Shown: in pieces, positions 43,086 to 51,309 of the stretch
Layout of the letters: each line of letters starts with the position of its first letter
Numbering within the stretch: the first letter of the stretch is position 1
DNA from: Alphaproteobacteria bacterium
GTDB taxonomy: Bacteria > Pseudomonadota > Alphaproteobacteria > Rhodobacterales > Rhodobacteraceae
Reading direction: 5' to 3'
Assembly: GCA_030424865.1 (NCBI GenBank)
Contig: JAUHVR010000001.1
Span: 186,001-250,000 of the forward strand
Length of the DNA stretch: 64,000 nt
Translations under genes and position numbers: made by a program
The notes under the pieces: generated by a model
The model's database searches: none
Seen by the model: the letters and a program-made list of their open reading frames with translations, nothing else
What the model was told of the DNA's origin: nothing

Positions 43086-44396
43086 CTAGCCACAGACAAA
43101 ATGCATGGTGTCGAAGCTGCGTCGCCAGTCGGCCACCTCGGCGGCGATGTCGTCGTCGTTCAGACCGCGCACGATCAAACGCGCCAACCTGTCGGCGTGG
43201 TCCCGCGTCATGCCCCATCGGACCAGTTCGGGTGTGCCGATCCGCAGGCCGTTCATATCCCCCTCGACGGGTGCGACGGGCAGGCCGATGCCGCAGGCCA
43301 GGAAGCCCGCCTTGCGCAAGGTCCTTGACGCGGCCTGACCGCCGCCGAAGTCCTCGGCCAGAACCGCAAACTGATGCGACTTCGTGAACCCCTCGCGCCC
43401 GGCAAAGACCGGGATGCCCTGGGTTTCAAGGGCTTGCGCAAGGGCGCGGGCCATGGCGATCATCTCGGCGGCGTAATCGCGGCCATACTCGCGCCAGTCC
43501 AGCATCGTCACCGCCAAAGCCGCCGACTTTGCAGCATCGAAATTGGCCGTCATCCCCGGAAAAGCGATGGAGTCCAGCGCCTTGGCAATCTCTGGGTCAT
43601 TGGTGACAATAAGACCGCCGGCGGGACCGCCCAGGCTTTTGTAGGTGCTCATCGTCATGAAATGCGCGCCCTCGGCCAGCGGATTGCGCCAGGCCCTGCC
43701 AGCGATGATCCCGCACTGATGCGCGGCGTCGAACATGACCTTTGCACCGATCTCGTCCGCGATGGCGCGGACCTCTCGAACCGGGTGTTCGAACAGGTTG
43801 AGGCTGCCGCCCACCGTGATCAGCTTGGGCCGTTCCCGCAGTGCCAGTTCGCGCAACTGGTCCAGATCGACGGTATAGCCGTCGGCATCCGTCGGTGCAT
43901 CCAGCGTGCGCAGACCGAACAACCCGGCACATCCCGCGCCGTGATGGGTGACATGCCCCCCGATCGAGGCCGGCGGCGCGATGATCGTATCGCCCGCTTT
44001 GCAGGTGGCCATGAACCCGTATAGGTTGGCAATCGCCCCAGAAGGCACGCGGATCTCTGCGAATTTGGCGTCAAAGACCTCGGCGCAGAGCTCGGCGCAG
44101 ATGACTTCGATCTCTTCGATCGCCTCGAGGCCCATCTCGTACTTGTCGCCCGGATATCCAAGCGAAGGACGCGACCCGATGCCCGAGGACAACAGCGCCT
44201 CGGCCTTTGGGTTCATCACGTTGGTCGCCGGGTTCAGGTTAAAGCATTCCTGTTCGTGGATGGCGCGATTTCGGTCTGCCAGCTGCCCGATCCGGTCAAG
44301 CAGCGCCACCGAGGACGTGCCCGTCGTATCGGTTGCGATCCGCTGAACCAGAGTTTCGCTTGCGGCCGGAACCCAGTCCCGTGTTTGCATGGTCAT
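43086..44396 (-). CDS. Serine hydroxymethyltransferase-like PLP enzyme with altered active-site motif
   Basis: AAGGGGAA precedes the ATG at 44396; the product has 436 residues. The fold matches SHMT: NLNPATNVMNPKAEALL at the N-terminus, PSLGYPGDKYEMG, and IGAKVMFDAAHQCGIIAG before the lysine. The PLP lysine motif reads MSTYKSLGGPAGG, where classical SHMT has THK and RGPRGG; the His before the lysine is Tyr. This suggests a different aldol substrate, such as a phenylserine or alpha-substituted serine. It is divergent from a GcvA-like LysR regulator, which likely controls it. Confidence 0.8.
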   Translation of the reverse strand: MTMQTRDWVPAASETLVQRIATDTTGTSSVALLDRIGQLADRNRAIHEQECFNLNPATNVMNPKAEALLSSGIGSRPSLGYPGDKYEMGLEAIEEIEVICAELCAEVFDAKFAEIRVPSGAIANLYGFMATCKAGDTIIAPPASIGGHVTHHGAGCAGLFGLRTLDAPTDADGYTVDLDQLRELALRERPKLITVGGSLNLFEHPVREVRAIADEIGAKVMFDAAHQCGIIAGRAWRNPLAEGAHFMTMSTYKSLGGPAGGLIVTNDPEIAKALDSIAFPGMTANFDAAKSAALAVTMLDWREYGRDYAAEMIAMARALAQALETQGIPVFAGREGFTKSHQFAVLAEDFGGGQAASRTLRKAGFLACGIGLPVAPVEGDMNGLRIGTPELVRWGMTRDHADRLARLIVRGLNDDDIAAEVADWRRSFDTMHFVCG

Positions 44397-44463
44397 CGCA
44401 TTCCCCTTCTTTGCCTGTGTCCAGATTGAAGAGATCACGAGACATTGCAAACCAGTTCTGCTA

Positions 44464-44479
44464 TTTCTTGGCGTAGAAA
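44464..44479. promoter_or_regulatory. Short dyad between the SHMT-like gene and its LysR
   Basis: TTTCT-N6-AGAAA lies in the 100-bp gap between the divergent genes and 18 bp from the LysR start. Its size and place suit an autoregulatory LysR-family site, but the dyad is short. Confidence 0.35.
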
Positions 44480-44496
44480 AACTAAGGCTCACGTCC

Positions 44497-45369
44497 ATGG
44501 CAGTTGCCCCACGCCGCCCCAAAGGCCCCCCGCTGAACGCCCTGCGTGCGTTCGAGGCCGCAGCGCGGCTGGAAAGCTTTGTGGCCGCCGCAGATGAGTT
44601 GGGCGTGACGGCAGGCGCGGTCTCGCAGCACGTCAAGGCGCTGGAGGGATGGGCCGGGACCGACCTGTTTGAGCGGCGGGCGCATGGGGTCGCGCTGTCG
44701 TCCGCCGGGCGGGCGCTGGTGGATGAGTTCACGCGCGCCTTCGATCAGCTGGCGGCAGCGACGCAGTCCTTGCGCAATCTTGCCCCCAACCGCGACATCC
44801 ACATCGCCGCACTGCCGTCGATCGCCCAGCTCTGGCTGCCGCCACGATTGGGCAAGCTGCGCGACCGGCGACCCGATCTGAATGTCTCGGTCACGGCGAT
44901 GGAAAACCCACCAAGCCTATCGCGTGAGTTGTTCGATCTGTCGGTCTTTTTTGCCGCGCCAACCGGGCAAGCGGATCAGGTCGTGCTGGAAGAGGACAGG
45001 ATTTTTCCCGTCTGCTCGCCAAAGCTGGCAGAGGGTCTGGATCTTGAGAAGGTTCAATTGCTGCAGGATCAGACCTGGAAAGAGGATTGGTCCCTGTGGT
45101 CGCGGGCGGCGGGTGTGCCGGTGGGGGACCCTGACAGGGGCCCGAGGTATTCGCTGTATGCCCTTGCCGTGGAAGAGGCCAAGTCCGGCGCCGGCGCCTT
45201 GATGGGGCACGGGTGCCTGGTGGAGCACGCGCTGCGGACCGGCGACCTGACCCGAGCCGCGACGATCAGCATCGCCACCGGCATGGTGCTTGCGCTTGAG
45301 CTGCCTCATGTGTCCCGCCGCCATCCAGAGATCGAAGAAGTGGCGGAACAGCTTCGGGCCGGCGCCTGA
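44497..45369 (+). CDS. LysR family regulator, GcvA type
   Basis: The ATG at 44497 gives 290 residues. PLNALRAFEAAARLESFVAA then GVTAGAVSQHVKALEGWAG is the GcvA/AmpR-like winged helix, followed by a periplasmic-binding-like effector domain (IHIAALPSIAQLWLPPRL). GcvA subgroup regulators often govern glycine or serine metabolism or beta-lactamase. Divergence from the SHMT-like gene suggests control of that enzyme. Confidence 0.85.
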   Translation: MAVAPRRPKGPPLNALRAFEAAARLESFVAAADELGVTAGAVSQHVKALEGWAGTDLFERRAHGVALSSAGRALVDEFTRAFDQLAAATQSLRNLAPNRDIHIAALPSIAQLWLPPRLGKLRDRRPDLNVSVTAMENPPSLSRELFDLSVFFAAPTGQADQVVLEEDRIFPVCSPKLAEGLDLEKVQLLQDQTWKEDWSLWSRAAGVPVGDPDRGPRYSLYALAVEEAKSGAGALMGHGCLVEHALRTGDLTRAATISIATGMVLALELPHVSRRHPEIEEVAEQLRAGA

Positions 45370-45502
45370 ACGGTTCCCTTGGATCGTCCCTCAACGTTCC
45401 TACCAGCGATCATGCGCGTCGAGTGCAGTCGGTAGGCAGCGTCAGACGGGGCATCCCGGCGAATCACTTCCGTACATTCCGCGATTCGGACCGAGTCGCA
45501 TC

Positions 45503-45520
45503 TGTGTGGATTTCCGCACA
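45503..45520. promoter_or_regulatory. Operator candidate 1 upstream of dctP
   Basis: TGTGTGGATTTCCGCACA is an 18-bp imperfect palindrome. A related site starts 33 bp downstream, so both lie on the same DNA face. Confidence 0.5.
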
Positions 45521-45535
45521 GCCCCGCAAAACCAG

Positions 45536-45553
45536 TGTGCGGGAAATCGCACA
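45536..45553. promoter_or_regulatory. Operator candidate 2 upstream of dctP
   Basis: TGTGCGGGAAATCGCACA has perfect 6-bp arms (TGTGCG/CGCACA), extendable by one G/C pair. It shares the TGTG…CGCACA outline with candidate 1. Confidence 0.55.
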
Positions 45554-45564
45554 CCGCGTTTTTT

Positions 45565-45580
45565 CGGATAGCGCTAACCG
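45565..45580. promoter_or_regulatory. LacI-type operator candidate upstream of dctP
   Basis: CGGATAGCGCTAACCG is a 16-bp palindrome with one mismatched pair and a central CG. Its core GATAGCGCTAAC differs by one base from the GTTAGCGCTAAC core upstream of zwf (2367–2382). Flanking T-runs make the region AT-rich, like a promoter. Confidence 0.6.
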
Positions 45581-45748
45581 TTTTTGGTGGTGCGTTTAAG
45601 GGGCTGATTTTAAGCGATAAAACCCGAAATTTGCGAGGCTTGAATCAAGCTCTTGAGCGACGGTCAACAGATCGAGTTCATTGAATGTGCAGCGTGCCCA
45701 CGGAAGAGGCACCCAGCAAATGCAACCGAGACGTTCCGGGAGGACTCA

Positions 45749-46753
45749 ATGCAAAAGTTTCTAATGACAGTGGCCGCAGTTGCCGCGCTTGGCACCAGCG
45801 CCACCACCGCCGCAGCGGCTTGTGACGACGGCGAAATCGTCATCAAGTTTAGCCACGTCACCAACACCGACCGCCACCCCAAGGGCATCGCCGCGACGCT
45901 GTTCGAACAGCGCGTGAACTCTGAAATGGACGGCAAGGTCTGTGTCGAAGTCTTTGGCAACTCGACGCTCTACAACGATGACCAGGTTCTCGAAGCCATG
46001 CTGCAGGGCGACGTCCAAATGGCCGCGCCGTCGTTGTCGAAGTTCGAGCAGTTCACCAAGAAATTCCGCATCTTCGATCTGCCCTTCATGTTCGCCAACA
46101 TCGAAGCTGTGGACGCGTTCCAGTCCAGCGAGACCGGTCAGGCGATGAAGGAATCGATGACCCGCCGCGGTCTGCTGGGGCTGGAGTTCTGGCACAACGG
46201 CATGAAGCAGTTCTCGGCCAACCAGCCGCTGCTTGACCCTTCGGATGCCGAAGGCCTGAAATTCCGCGTCCAGCCGTCCGACGTGCTGGTTGCCCAAATG
46301 AACGCACTGGGCGCCTCGCCTCAGCCGATGGCCTTCTCCGAGGTCTATGGCGCGCTGCAGACTGGCGTTGTGGACGGGCAGGAAAACACCTGGTCGAACA
46401 TCTATGGTCAGAAGTTCTTTGAGGTGCAGGACGGCATCTCGGAAACCAACCACGGCATCATTGATTACCTGGTCGTGACCTCGGTCGATTTCTGGGACTC
46501 GCTGCCTGCTGACATCCGGGACCAACTGGCCACCATTCTGAACGAAGTCACCGTGGCCCGTAACTCGGAAGCCTTTGCCGTTAACGAGGCAGCCAAGCAG
46601 TCGATCATCGACGCCGGTGGTGTCGTCCGTCAGCTGACCGCCGAACAGCGCGCCGCCTGGGTCGCCGCGATGAAGCCGGTCTGGGATCAGTTCGAAAAAG
46701 ACGTGGGCGCGGACAACATCGCAGCCGCGCAGCAGATCAACGCGTCGTTCTAA
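45749..46753 (+). CDS. dctP: TRAP transporter solute-binding protein, DctP family
   Basis: GGGAGGA precedes ATG 45749; the product has 334 residues. A signal peptide of about 23 residues ends near TAAAA-CDDG. IVIKFSHVTNTDRHPKGIAA opens the mature fold, followed by MLQGDVQMAAPSLSKFEQFT, WHNGMKQFSANQPL and LKFRVQPSDVLVAQ, whose arginine binds the substrate carboxylate. The sequence closely follows characterised C4-dicarboxylate DctP proteins. With DctQ and DctM it forms a sodium-driven importer, and the DctBD pair upstream probably senses the same substrates. Confidence 0.92.
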   Translation: MQKFLMTVAAVAALGTSATTAAAACDDGEIVIKFSHVTNTDRHPKGIAATLFEQRVNSEMDGKVCVEVFGNSTLYNDDQVLEAMLQGDVQMAAPSLSKFEQFTKKFRIFDLPFMFANIEAVDAFQSSETGQAMKESMTRRGLLGLEFWHNGMKQFSANQPLLDPSDAEGLKFRVQPSDVLVAQMNALGASPQPMAFSEVYGALQTGVVDGQENTWSNIYGQKFFEVQDGISETNHGIIDYLVVTSVDFWDSLPADIRDQLATILNEVTVARNSEAFAVNEAAKQSIIDAGGVVRQLTAEQRAAWVAAMKPVWDQFEKDVGADNIAAAQQINASF

Positions 46754-46777
46754 GCGTCTGATTTTTCAGAAAAATGG

Positions 46778-46810
46778 AAAAGGCGGCTCGGCCACCGGGC
46801 CGCCTTTTTC
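46778..46810 (+). terminator. Intrinsic terminator/attenuator between dctP and dctQ
   Basis: An AAAAGGCGGC stem pairs with GCCGCCTTTTT around a TCGGCCACCGG loop region, 25 bp after the dctP stop and 30 bp before dctQ. Partial termination here would give more binding protein than membrane subunits. Confidence 0.8.
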
Positions 46811-46840
46811 GAACCCGAAACCCAAGTCGGAGGAGACGCG

Positions 46841-47521
46841 ATGAGCACTCATCACCAACCCCGGTCCGCTTTTGCAGCCGTCGTGAACGAGCTGGAGGAA
46901 GCGGCGATCGCCATCCTGCTGGGGCTGATGACCCTGGTGACCTTTGTCAACGTCGTGCTCCGGTACGTTTTCAACACCGCTTTCATCTGGGGCCTCGAAG
47001 TGACGCTGGTGCTGTTTGCCTGGCTCGTGATCTTTGGCGTGTCCTATGCCTTCAAGGTGACCGCGCACCTGGGTGTCGATGCGATCCTGAACGTTGTCTC
47101 TTCGCCCGTTCGCCGGATCCTGGTCCTGATCTCGATCGTGGCCTGCATCGCCTACGGGTTCCTGCTGTTGAAAGGGTCGTGGGACTATTGGGCCCCCTTC
47201 GCGGGCCTTGATGCCACCACGGGCCGTTGGTTCCCCACGGGCTTTGCCAACAGCCGGGACCAGTCCTGGTACGAAACCGAGCAGATCCCGATCCCCTTTG
47301 CCAAGGCCTGGCTGGAAGCCACGTTCAACTTCGGCGAGGAATACGAAAAGCTGCCGCGTTTCATACCCTATTCCATTCTGCCCTTCGGTTGTGCGCTGAT
47401 CCTGTTCCGGATCATCCAGGCCGGTCTGCGCGTGCTGCGCGGTGAACAGGGCAGCCTGATTGTCAGCCACGAAGCCGAGGACGCCGTCGATGAAGTCGCG
47501 TCCATGAACAAAGGGGACTAG
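46841..47521 (+). CDS. dctQ: TRAP transporter small permease
   Basis: AGGAGA precedes ATG 46841; the product has 226 residues. Four transmembrane helices are visible (about 23–43, 56–75, 93–112 and 178–197). NVVLRYVFNTAFIWGLEVTL near 41–60 is the DctQ hallmark. A 60-residue insertion with FAGLDATTGRWFPTG between helices 3 and 4 is long for the family and also occurs in R. capsulatus-like DctQ. It joins DctM in the inner membrane. Confidence 0.9.
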   Translation: MSTHHQPRSAFAAVVNELEEAAIAILLGLMTLVTFVNVVLRYVFNTAFIWGLEVTLVLFAWLVIFGVSYAFKVTAHLGVDAILNVVSSPVRRILVLISIVACIAYGFLLLKGSWDYWAPFAGLDATTGRWFPTGFANSRDQSWYETEQIPIPFAKAWLEATFNFGEEYEKLPRFIPYSILPFGCALILFRIIQAGLRVLRGEQGSLIVSHEAEDAVDEVASMNKGD

Positions 47522-47525
47522 GCCT

Positions 47526-48923
47526 GTGGAAGTTGTCATTCTCTTCGTTCTGGTGATCGGCCTGCTGTTGATTGGCGTCCCGATTGCCGTTGCCCTTGGC
47601 CTCAGCTCGACCGTGTTCCTGCTGGCCTTTTCGGACACATCGCTCGCGTCCATTGCGCAGAGCTTTTATCAGGCCATGGCGGGTCACTACACGCTGCTGG
47701 CGATCCCCTTTTTCATTCTGGCCTCAAGCTTCATGTCGACCGGCGGGGTGGCGAAACGGATCATCCGTTTCTCGATTGCCTGTGTGGGCCACATGCGCGG
47801 CGGTCTGGCCATCGCGGGTGTCTTTGCCTGCATGTTGTTCGCGGCCCTTTCGGGATCGTCCCCCGCAACCGTGGTTGCCATCGGGTCGATCGTCATCGCG
47901 GCGATGCGCCAGGTGGGCTACACCAAGGACTTTGCCGCGGGTGTGATCTGTAACGCGGGCACGCTGGGCATCCTGATCCCACCCTCGATCGTGATGGTCG
48001 TCTATGCGTCAGCTGTTGAAGTGTCGGTTGGCCGGATGTTCCTGGCCGGTGTCATTCCCGGTATCATGGCGGGCTTGATGCTGATGATCACCATCTACGT
48101 GATGGCCGTTCGCAAGAACATGCCCAAGGGGGAATGGGCCGGCTGGGGTGAAGTCTGGAAGTCCTTTGCCGATGCCTTCTGGGGGCTTATGCTGATTGCG
48201 ATCATCATGATCGGGATCTACGGCATCCCCGGCATCACCGGCGCGATCTTCACGCCGACCGAAGCAGCGGCTGTTGCCTCTGTCTACGCCTTCATCGTGG
48301 CCTGTTTTGTCTATCGTGACATGGGTCCGCTGGCCGCCAAGGAAGAGGGCGGCAGACCCCTGTCGCTGCTGCAGAAGCCGCATGCGCTGATCACTGCGCT
48401 CTTCCACCGCGACACCAAGAACACGCTCTTTGACGCGGGCAAGCTGACCGTGACGCTGATGTTCATCATCGCCAACGCGCTGATCCTGAAGCACGTGTTG
48501 ACGGACGAGCAGATCCCGCAGCAGATCGCAGGCGCGATGCTGGCCGCAGGCTTTGGCCCGATCATGTTCCTGGTGATCGTGAACATCATCCTGCTGATCG
48601 GTGGCCAGTTCATGGAACCCTCGGGCCTGATCGTGATCGTGGCGCCGCTGGTCTTCCCGATCGCCATCGAGCTGGGCATTGACCCGATCCACCTGGGCAT
48701 CATCATGGTGGTCAACATGGAGATCGGCATGATCACCCCGCCGGTCGGTCTGAACCTGTTCGTCACCTCGGGTGTCGCAGGGATGCCGATGATGCGGGTT
48801 GTCCGGGCGGCGCTGCCCTTCCTGGCCGTGCTCTTTGTCTTCCTGATCATGGTGACCTACATCCCGGCGATCTCGACCTACCTGCCCAACAGCATCATGG
48901 GACCAGAGATCATCATCAGGTAG
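47526..48923 (+). CDS. dctM: TRAP transporter large permease
   Basis: The start is GTG 47526, with AAAGGGGA upstream and 4 bp after the dctQ stop. The 465-residue protein has about 12–13 helices and the DctM motifs FAALSGSSPATVVAIGSI near 101–118 (sodium and substrate site), NAGTLGILIPPSIVMVVYAS near 144 and FTPTEAAAVASVYA near 242. VNMEIGMITPPVGLNLFV near 399 is the second repeat. It is the transport channel. Confidence 0.93.
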   Translation: MEVVILFVLVIGLLLIGVPIAVALGLSSTVFLLAFSDTSLASIAQSFYQAMAGHYTLLAIPFFILASSFMSTGGVAKRIIRFSIACVGHMRGGLAIAGVFACMLFAALSGSSPATVVAIGSIVIAAMRQVGYTKDFAAGVICNAGTLGILIPPSIVMVVYASAVEVSVGRMFLAGVIPGIMAGLMLMITIYVMAVRKNMPKGEWAGWGEVWKSFADAFWGLMLIAIIMIGIYGIPGITGAIFTPTEAAAVASVYAFIVACFVYRDMGPLAAKEEGGRPLSLLQKPHALITALFHRDTKNTLFDAGKLTVTLMFIIANALILKHVLTDEQIPQQIAGAMLAAGFGPIMFLVIVNIILLIGGQFMEPSGLIVIVAPLVFPIAIELGIDPIHLGIIMVVNMEIGMITPPVGLNLFVTSGVAGMPMMRVVRAALPFLAVLFVFLIMVTYIPAISTYLPNSIMGPEIIIR

Positions 48924-48952
48924 CGCTGAGACCTCGGTCAGTTGCCAAGCTG

Positions 48953-48986
48953 CGGCGCCTTCGGAAACGGAGGCGCCGTTTTTTTT
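48953..48986 (+). terminator. Intrinsic terminator of the dctPQM operon
   Basis: Stem CGGCGCCT / AGGCGCCG with a TCGGAAACGG loop is followed by eight T residues, 30 bp after the dctM stop. Confidence 0.9.
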
Positions 48987-49008
48987 GAGTATTTGGAGAA
49001 AGATGAAA
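48987..49008 (+). repeat. GAGTATTT…AAAGATGAAA motif copy
   Basis: GAGTATTTGGAGAAAGATGAAA begins directly after the T-run of the dctM terminator. The same motif in the same orientation relative to the preceding gene occurs downstream of the pqiA-like gene and of ccdA. Confidence 0.65.
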
Positions 49009-49105
49009 GGGAAGGTGTCGCTTTCGGGACAGCTGTGTTCGTGCATGGCTTGCGCGTTTTTTGGGACTGGCGGAGGCTCGGGTTCGACAAGAGAGTGGGG
49101 GACCC

Positions 49106-49942
49106 GTGCACCAAGATCTGATGATGCCGACCGAATGGACGCCCGAACAGCGCCTGTTTCCACATCAGGTTGGCTTTACCTGTCCGCCATTCGACTTTGA
49201 CGCAGCGCCCTCGGATTTTCTGCGCATCGCACCGCGCAGCGTGGGGGTGCATGGCTGGATGTTGCACGATCCGAACTACGCGCATGGGCTGGATCAAAGA
49301 AAACGCAACTTCGGCATGTTGGAAGAGTTTGTGCATTGCATGGCGCGCAACGGTGTCATGGTGGCCGGGCAGGTGGGCTCGAACTGGGTGCATGCCAGCG
49401 GGTTGGGCGTCGAAGGCATCCGCCAGCATTGCGCAGATCTGTCGGATCGGTACGGGTTGAAGTTCAACATGGCGGGGTACGCCATGGTCGAAGCCCTGCG
49501 TGCGCTGAATGTCGAGAAGGTGGCGCTGAACGCCGCCTATCATTGGCCGACCTGGTGGCAGGGCACCGTGGGGTTCCTGCAAGAGGCCGGGTTTGATGTG
49601 CTGTGGGCGGGCAACTTCGTCGATCAGGGCTGGTTTGACAGCCAGGAAGCGGTGAACGCCAAGCGCTGGATCTTTGACGGCGAACTGGCGCGCAAGAGCT
49701 TTGAATATGTGGCCGAGCAGGCGCCGGGGGCCGATGCCTATCTGATCAACGGCATGTGCAACTTCCGCTCGGGGCCGGGCGGCGTGCCCGAACGCCCCTT
49801 GCAGTTGACGCCGTTGCTGGAAGCTACGCTGGGCAAGCCTGTCATCGGCCATGACACGGCGCTGTATTGGGCAATCTTCCGCGATCTGGGGATTGCGCCG
49901 GTTGGGGGGCACGGAACTTTGTTGGAGAGCCTCGATGCATAA
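49106..49942 (+). CDS. Maleate isomerase/arylmalonate decarboxylase-like protein
   Basis: The start is uncertain (GTG 49106 with GGGGGA close by, or ATG 49121); the product has about 278 residues. FPHQVGFTCPPFDFDAAPSD near the N-terminus, FNMAGYAMVEALRALNVEKV near 130 and ALNAAYHWPTWWQGT near 150 match the Asp/Glu racemase superfamily branch of maleate cis-trans isomerases. The second catalytic cysteine is likely in INGMCNFRSG. In the first half, where family members have a Gly/Cys motif, I see AGQVGSNWVHASG with no cysteine, as in decarboxylase-type members. It follows the TRAP importer and might act on an imported diacid. Confidence 0.65.
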   Translation: MHQDLMMPTEWTPEQRLFPHQVGFTCPPFDFDAAPSDFLRIAPRSVGVHGWMLHDPNYAHGLDQRKRNFGMLEEFVHCMARNGVMVAGQVGSNWVHASGLGVEGIRQHCADLSDRYGLKFNMAGYAMVEALRALNVEKVALNAAYHWPTWWQGTVGFLQEAGFDVLWAGNFVDQGWFDSQEAVNAKRWIFDGELARKSFEYVAEQAPGADAYLINGMCNFRSGPGGVPERPLQLTPLLEATLGKPVIGHDTALYWAIFRDLGIAPVGGHGTLLESLDA

Positions 49943-50684
49943 GATCCTCGCGCTGTGGGCAGTGCCCCGGTCAACCTCGACCGCCTTTGAATGGATGATG
50001 CGCCAGCGGGGCGACATGGATTGTCTGCACGAACCCTTTGGTGAGGCCTGGTATCAGGGCGAGGATCCGCTGTGGCCAAGGTTCAAGGACGGCGATGTCA
50101 CAACGCCGGGGCTTACGCTGGACAGCGTCTGGCAGGACATTCAGGCCCGCGCCGCGCGGGGGCCGGTCTTCCTCAAGGATTTTCCGCATTACATCAACCA
50201 CATGTGGACGCCGCCGTTTCTGGCGCAGATGACCCATGCCTTTCTGATCCGGGATCCGGCCAAGACAATTTCGTCGATGTATGACAAATGGCCGGATTTT
50301 GATGAAAGAGAGGTGGGATTTCCCGAACAACGGGCGCTCTTTGATCTGCTTTGGGCCCTGAACGGAACACCGCCGCCGGTGATCGACAGCGACGATCTGC
50401 TGGAAAATCCCGAGGGCATGGTCAGGGCCTTTTGCGAAGCGGTGGACATTCCCTTTCTGCCCGAGGCGCTGTCATGGGAGCCCGGCGGCGACCCGTCTGA
50501 GCACAGCTGGTGGGACGGTGGATCGTTTCATCACAACCTTGCCAAATCAACCGGGCTGGTGCCGCAGAAACGCAAATATGTGGAAGTCAACGAGGCGCCC
50601 GTCCGTGTGCAGCGCGTGCATCGGCGGATGAAACCGCATTACGACCACATGCTGCAGCATCGCATCAGGCTTGGTGAAACCTGA
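49935..50684 (+). CDS. Sulfotransferase-like protein
   Basis: The ATG at 49935 overlaps the preceding gene by 8 bp, with GGAG upstream; the product has 249 residues. MHKILALWAVPRSTSTAFEW is a P-loop of the type PRSxSTA seen in the 'branched-chain aminotransferase-like' sulfotransferase family. THAFLIRDPAKTISSMYDKW near 105 fits the 3'-phosphate site R…S. FLKDFPHY precedes it. The coupling to an isomerase/decarboxylase-like enzyme is unusual and the substrate is unknown. Confidence 0.75.
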   Translation: MHKILALWAVPRSTSTAFEWMMRQRGDMDCLHEPFGEAWYQGEDPLWPRFKDGDVTTPGLTLDSVWQDIQARAARGPVFLKDFPHYINHMWTPPFLAQMTHAFLIRDPAKTISSMYDKWPDFDEREVGFPEQRALFDLLWALNGTPPPVIDSDDLLENPEGMVRAFCEAVDIPFLPEALSWEPGGDPSEHSWWDGGSFHHNLAKSTGLVPQKRKYVEVNEAPVRVQRVHRRMKPHYDHMLQHRIRLGET

Positions 50685-50691
50685 GGCCGGG

Positions 50692-51285
50692 TTAGCGGTT
50701 TGCCAACCGCTCGAGTTTCCCCGACAGGTTCGCTTTGACCGAGGGCCATTCGCTGGCGATGATCGAATAGACGGCGGTGTCGCGCACCGTGCCGTTCTTC
50801 ATGATCATGTTCGACCGCAGGATGCCGTCGAGCTTGGCCCCCAACCGTTCGATGGCGCGGCGGCTTTGGCTGTTCATGAAATGGGTGCGGAACTCGACGC
50901 AGACGCAGTTCAGCTCTTCAAAGGCGTGGGTCAGCAGCATGAGCTTGCATTCGGTGTTCACCGGCGTGCCCTGGACCGCTGCACGGTACCAGGTGCTGCC
51001 GATCTCGACCCTGTGGTTGGCCTTGGAGGTGTTCATGAAGGTCGTCATGCCGACCGCCTTGCCCGAGCCTTGCTCGATCACTGCAAAGGCCTGCATGTCG
51101 GGCTGTGCGATCCGGCGCACGATGTCGGCTTGCATGCCTTCGGCTGAGGGCACTGTCGTGTACCACAGCTTGTGCAACTCGCCGTCATTCGAGGCCTCTT
51201 GCAGGTCCTCAAGGTGATCCGGCGACAGCGGGACAAGCGCCGCGAATGTGCCGGTCAGGGTGACGGCGGGGGGCCACACTTGCAT
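50692..51285 (-). CDS. GNAT acetyltransferase, RimJ/RimL-like
   Basis: The 197-residue protein has a GNAT fold of the Acetyltransf_3 type: LVPLSPDHLEDLQEASNDGE at the N-terminus, AVGMTTFMNTSKANHRVEIG near 85 and NTECKLMLLTHAFEELNC near 112 followed by NSQSRRAIERLGAKLDG for acetyl-CoA binding. It may acetylate protein N-termini or small amines. It lies 25 bp downstream of tpiA on the same strand. Confidence 0.85.
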   Translation of the reverse strand: MQVWPPAVTLTGTFAALVPLSPDHLEDLQEASNDGELHKLWYTTVPSAEGMQADIVRRIAQPDMQAFAVIEQGSGKAVGMTTFMNTSKANHRVEIGSTWYRAAVQGTPVNTECKLMLLTHAFEELNCVCVEFRTHFMNSQSRRAIERLGAKLDGILRSNMIMKNGTVRDTAVYSIIASEWPSVKANLSGKLERLANR

Positions 51286-51309
51286 GATGTATCCTTCGGC
51301 GAAGCGCTC

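Larger units (their letters stand above)
45370..45748 (+). promoter_or_regulatory. 379-bp regulatory region of the dctPQM operon
   Basis: No gene is seen in this gap. It holds two 18-bp TGTG…CACA dyads (45503–45520 and 45536–45553), a LacI-type operator candidate (45565–45580) and a 13-bp palindrome GCTTGAATCAAGC (45638–45650). I find no sigma-54 −24/−12 element (GG–N10–GC with TGGCAC/TTGC) upstream of dctP by eye, which agrees with the degenerate DctD. Confidence 0.6.
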
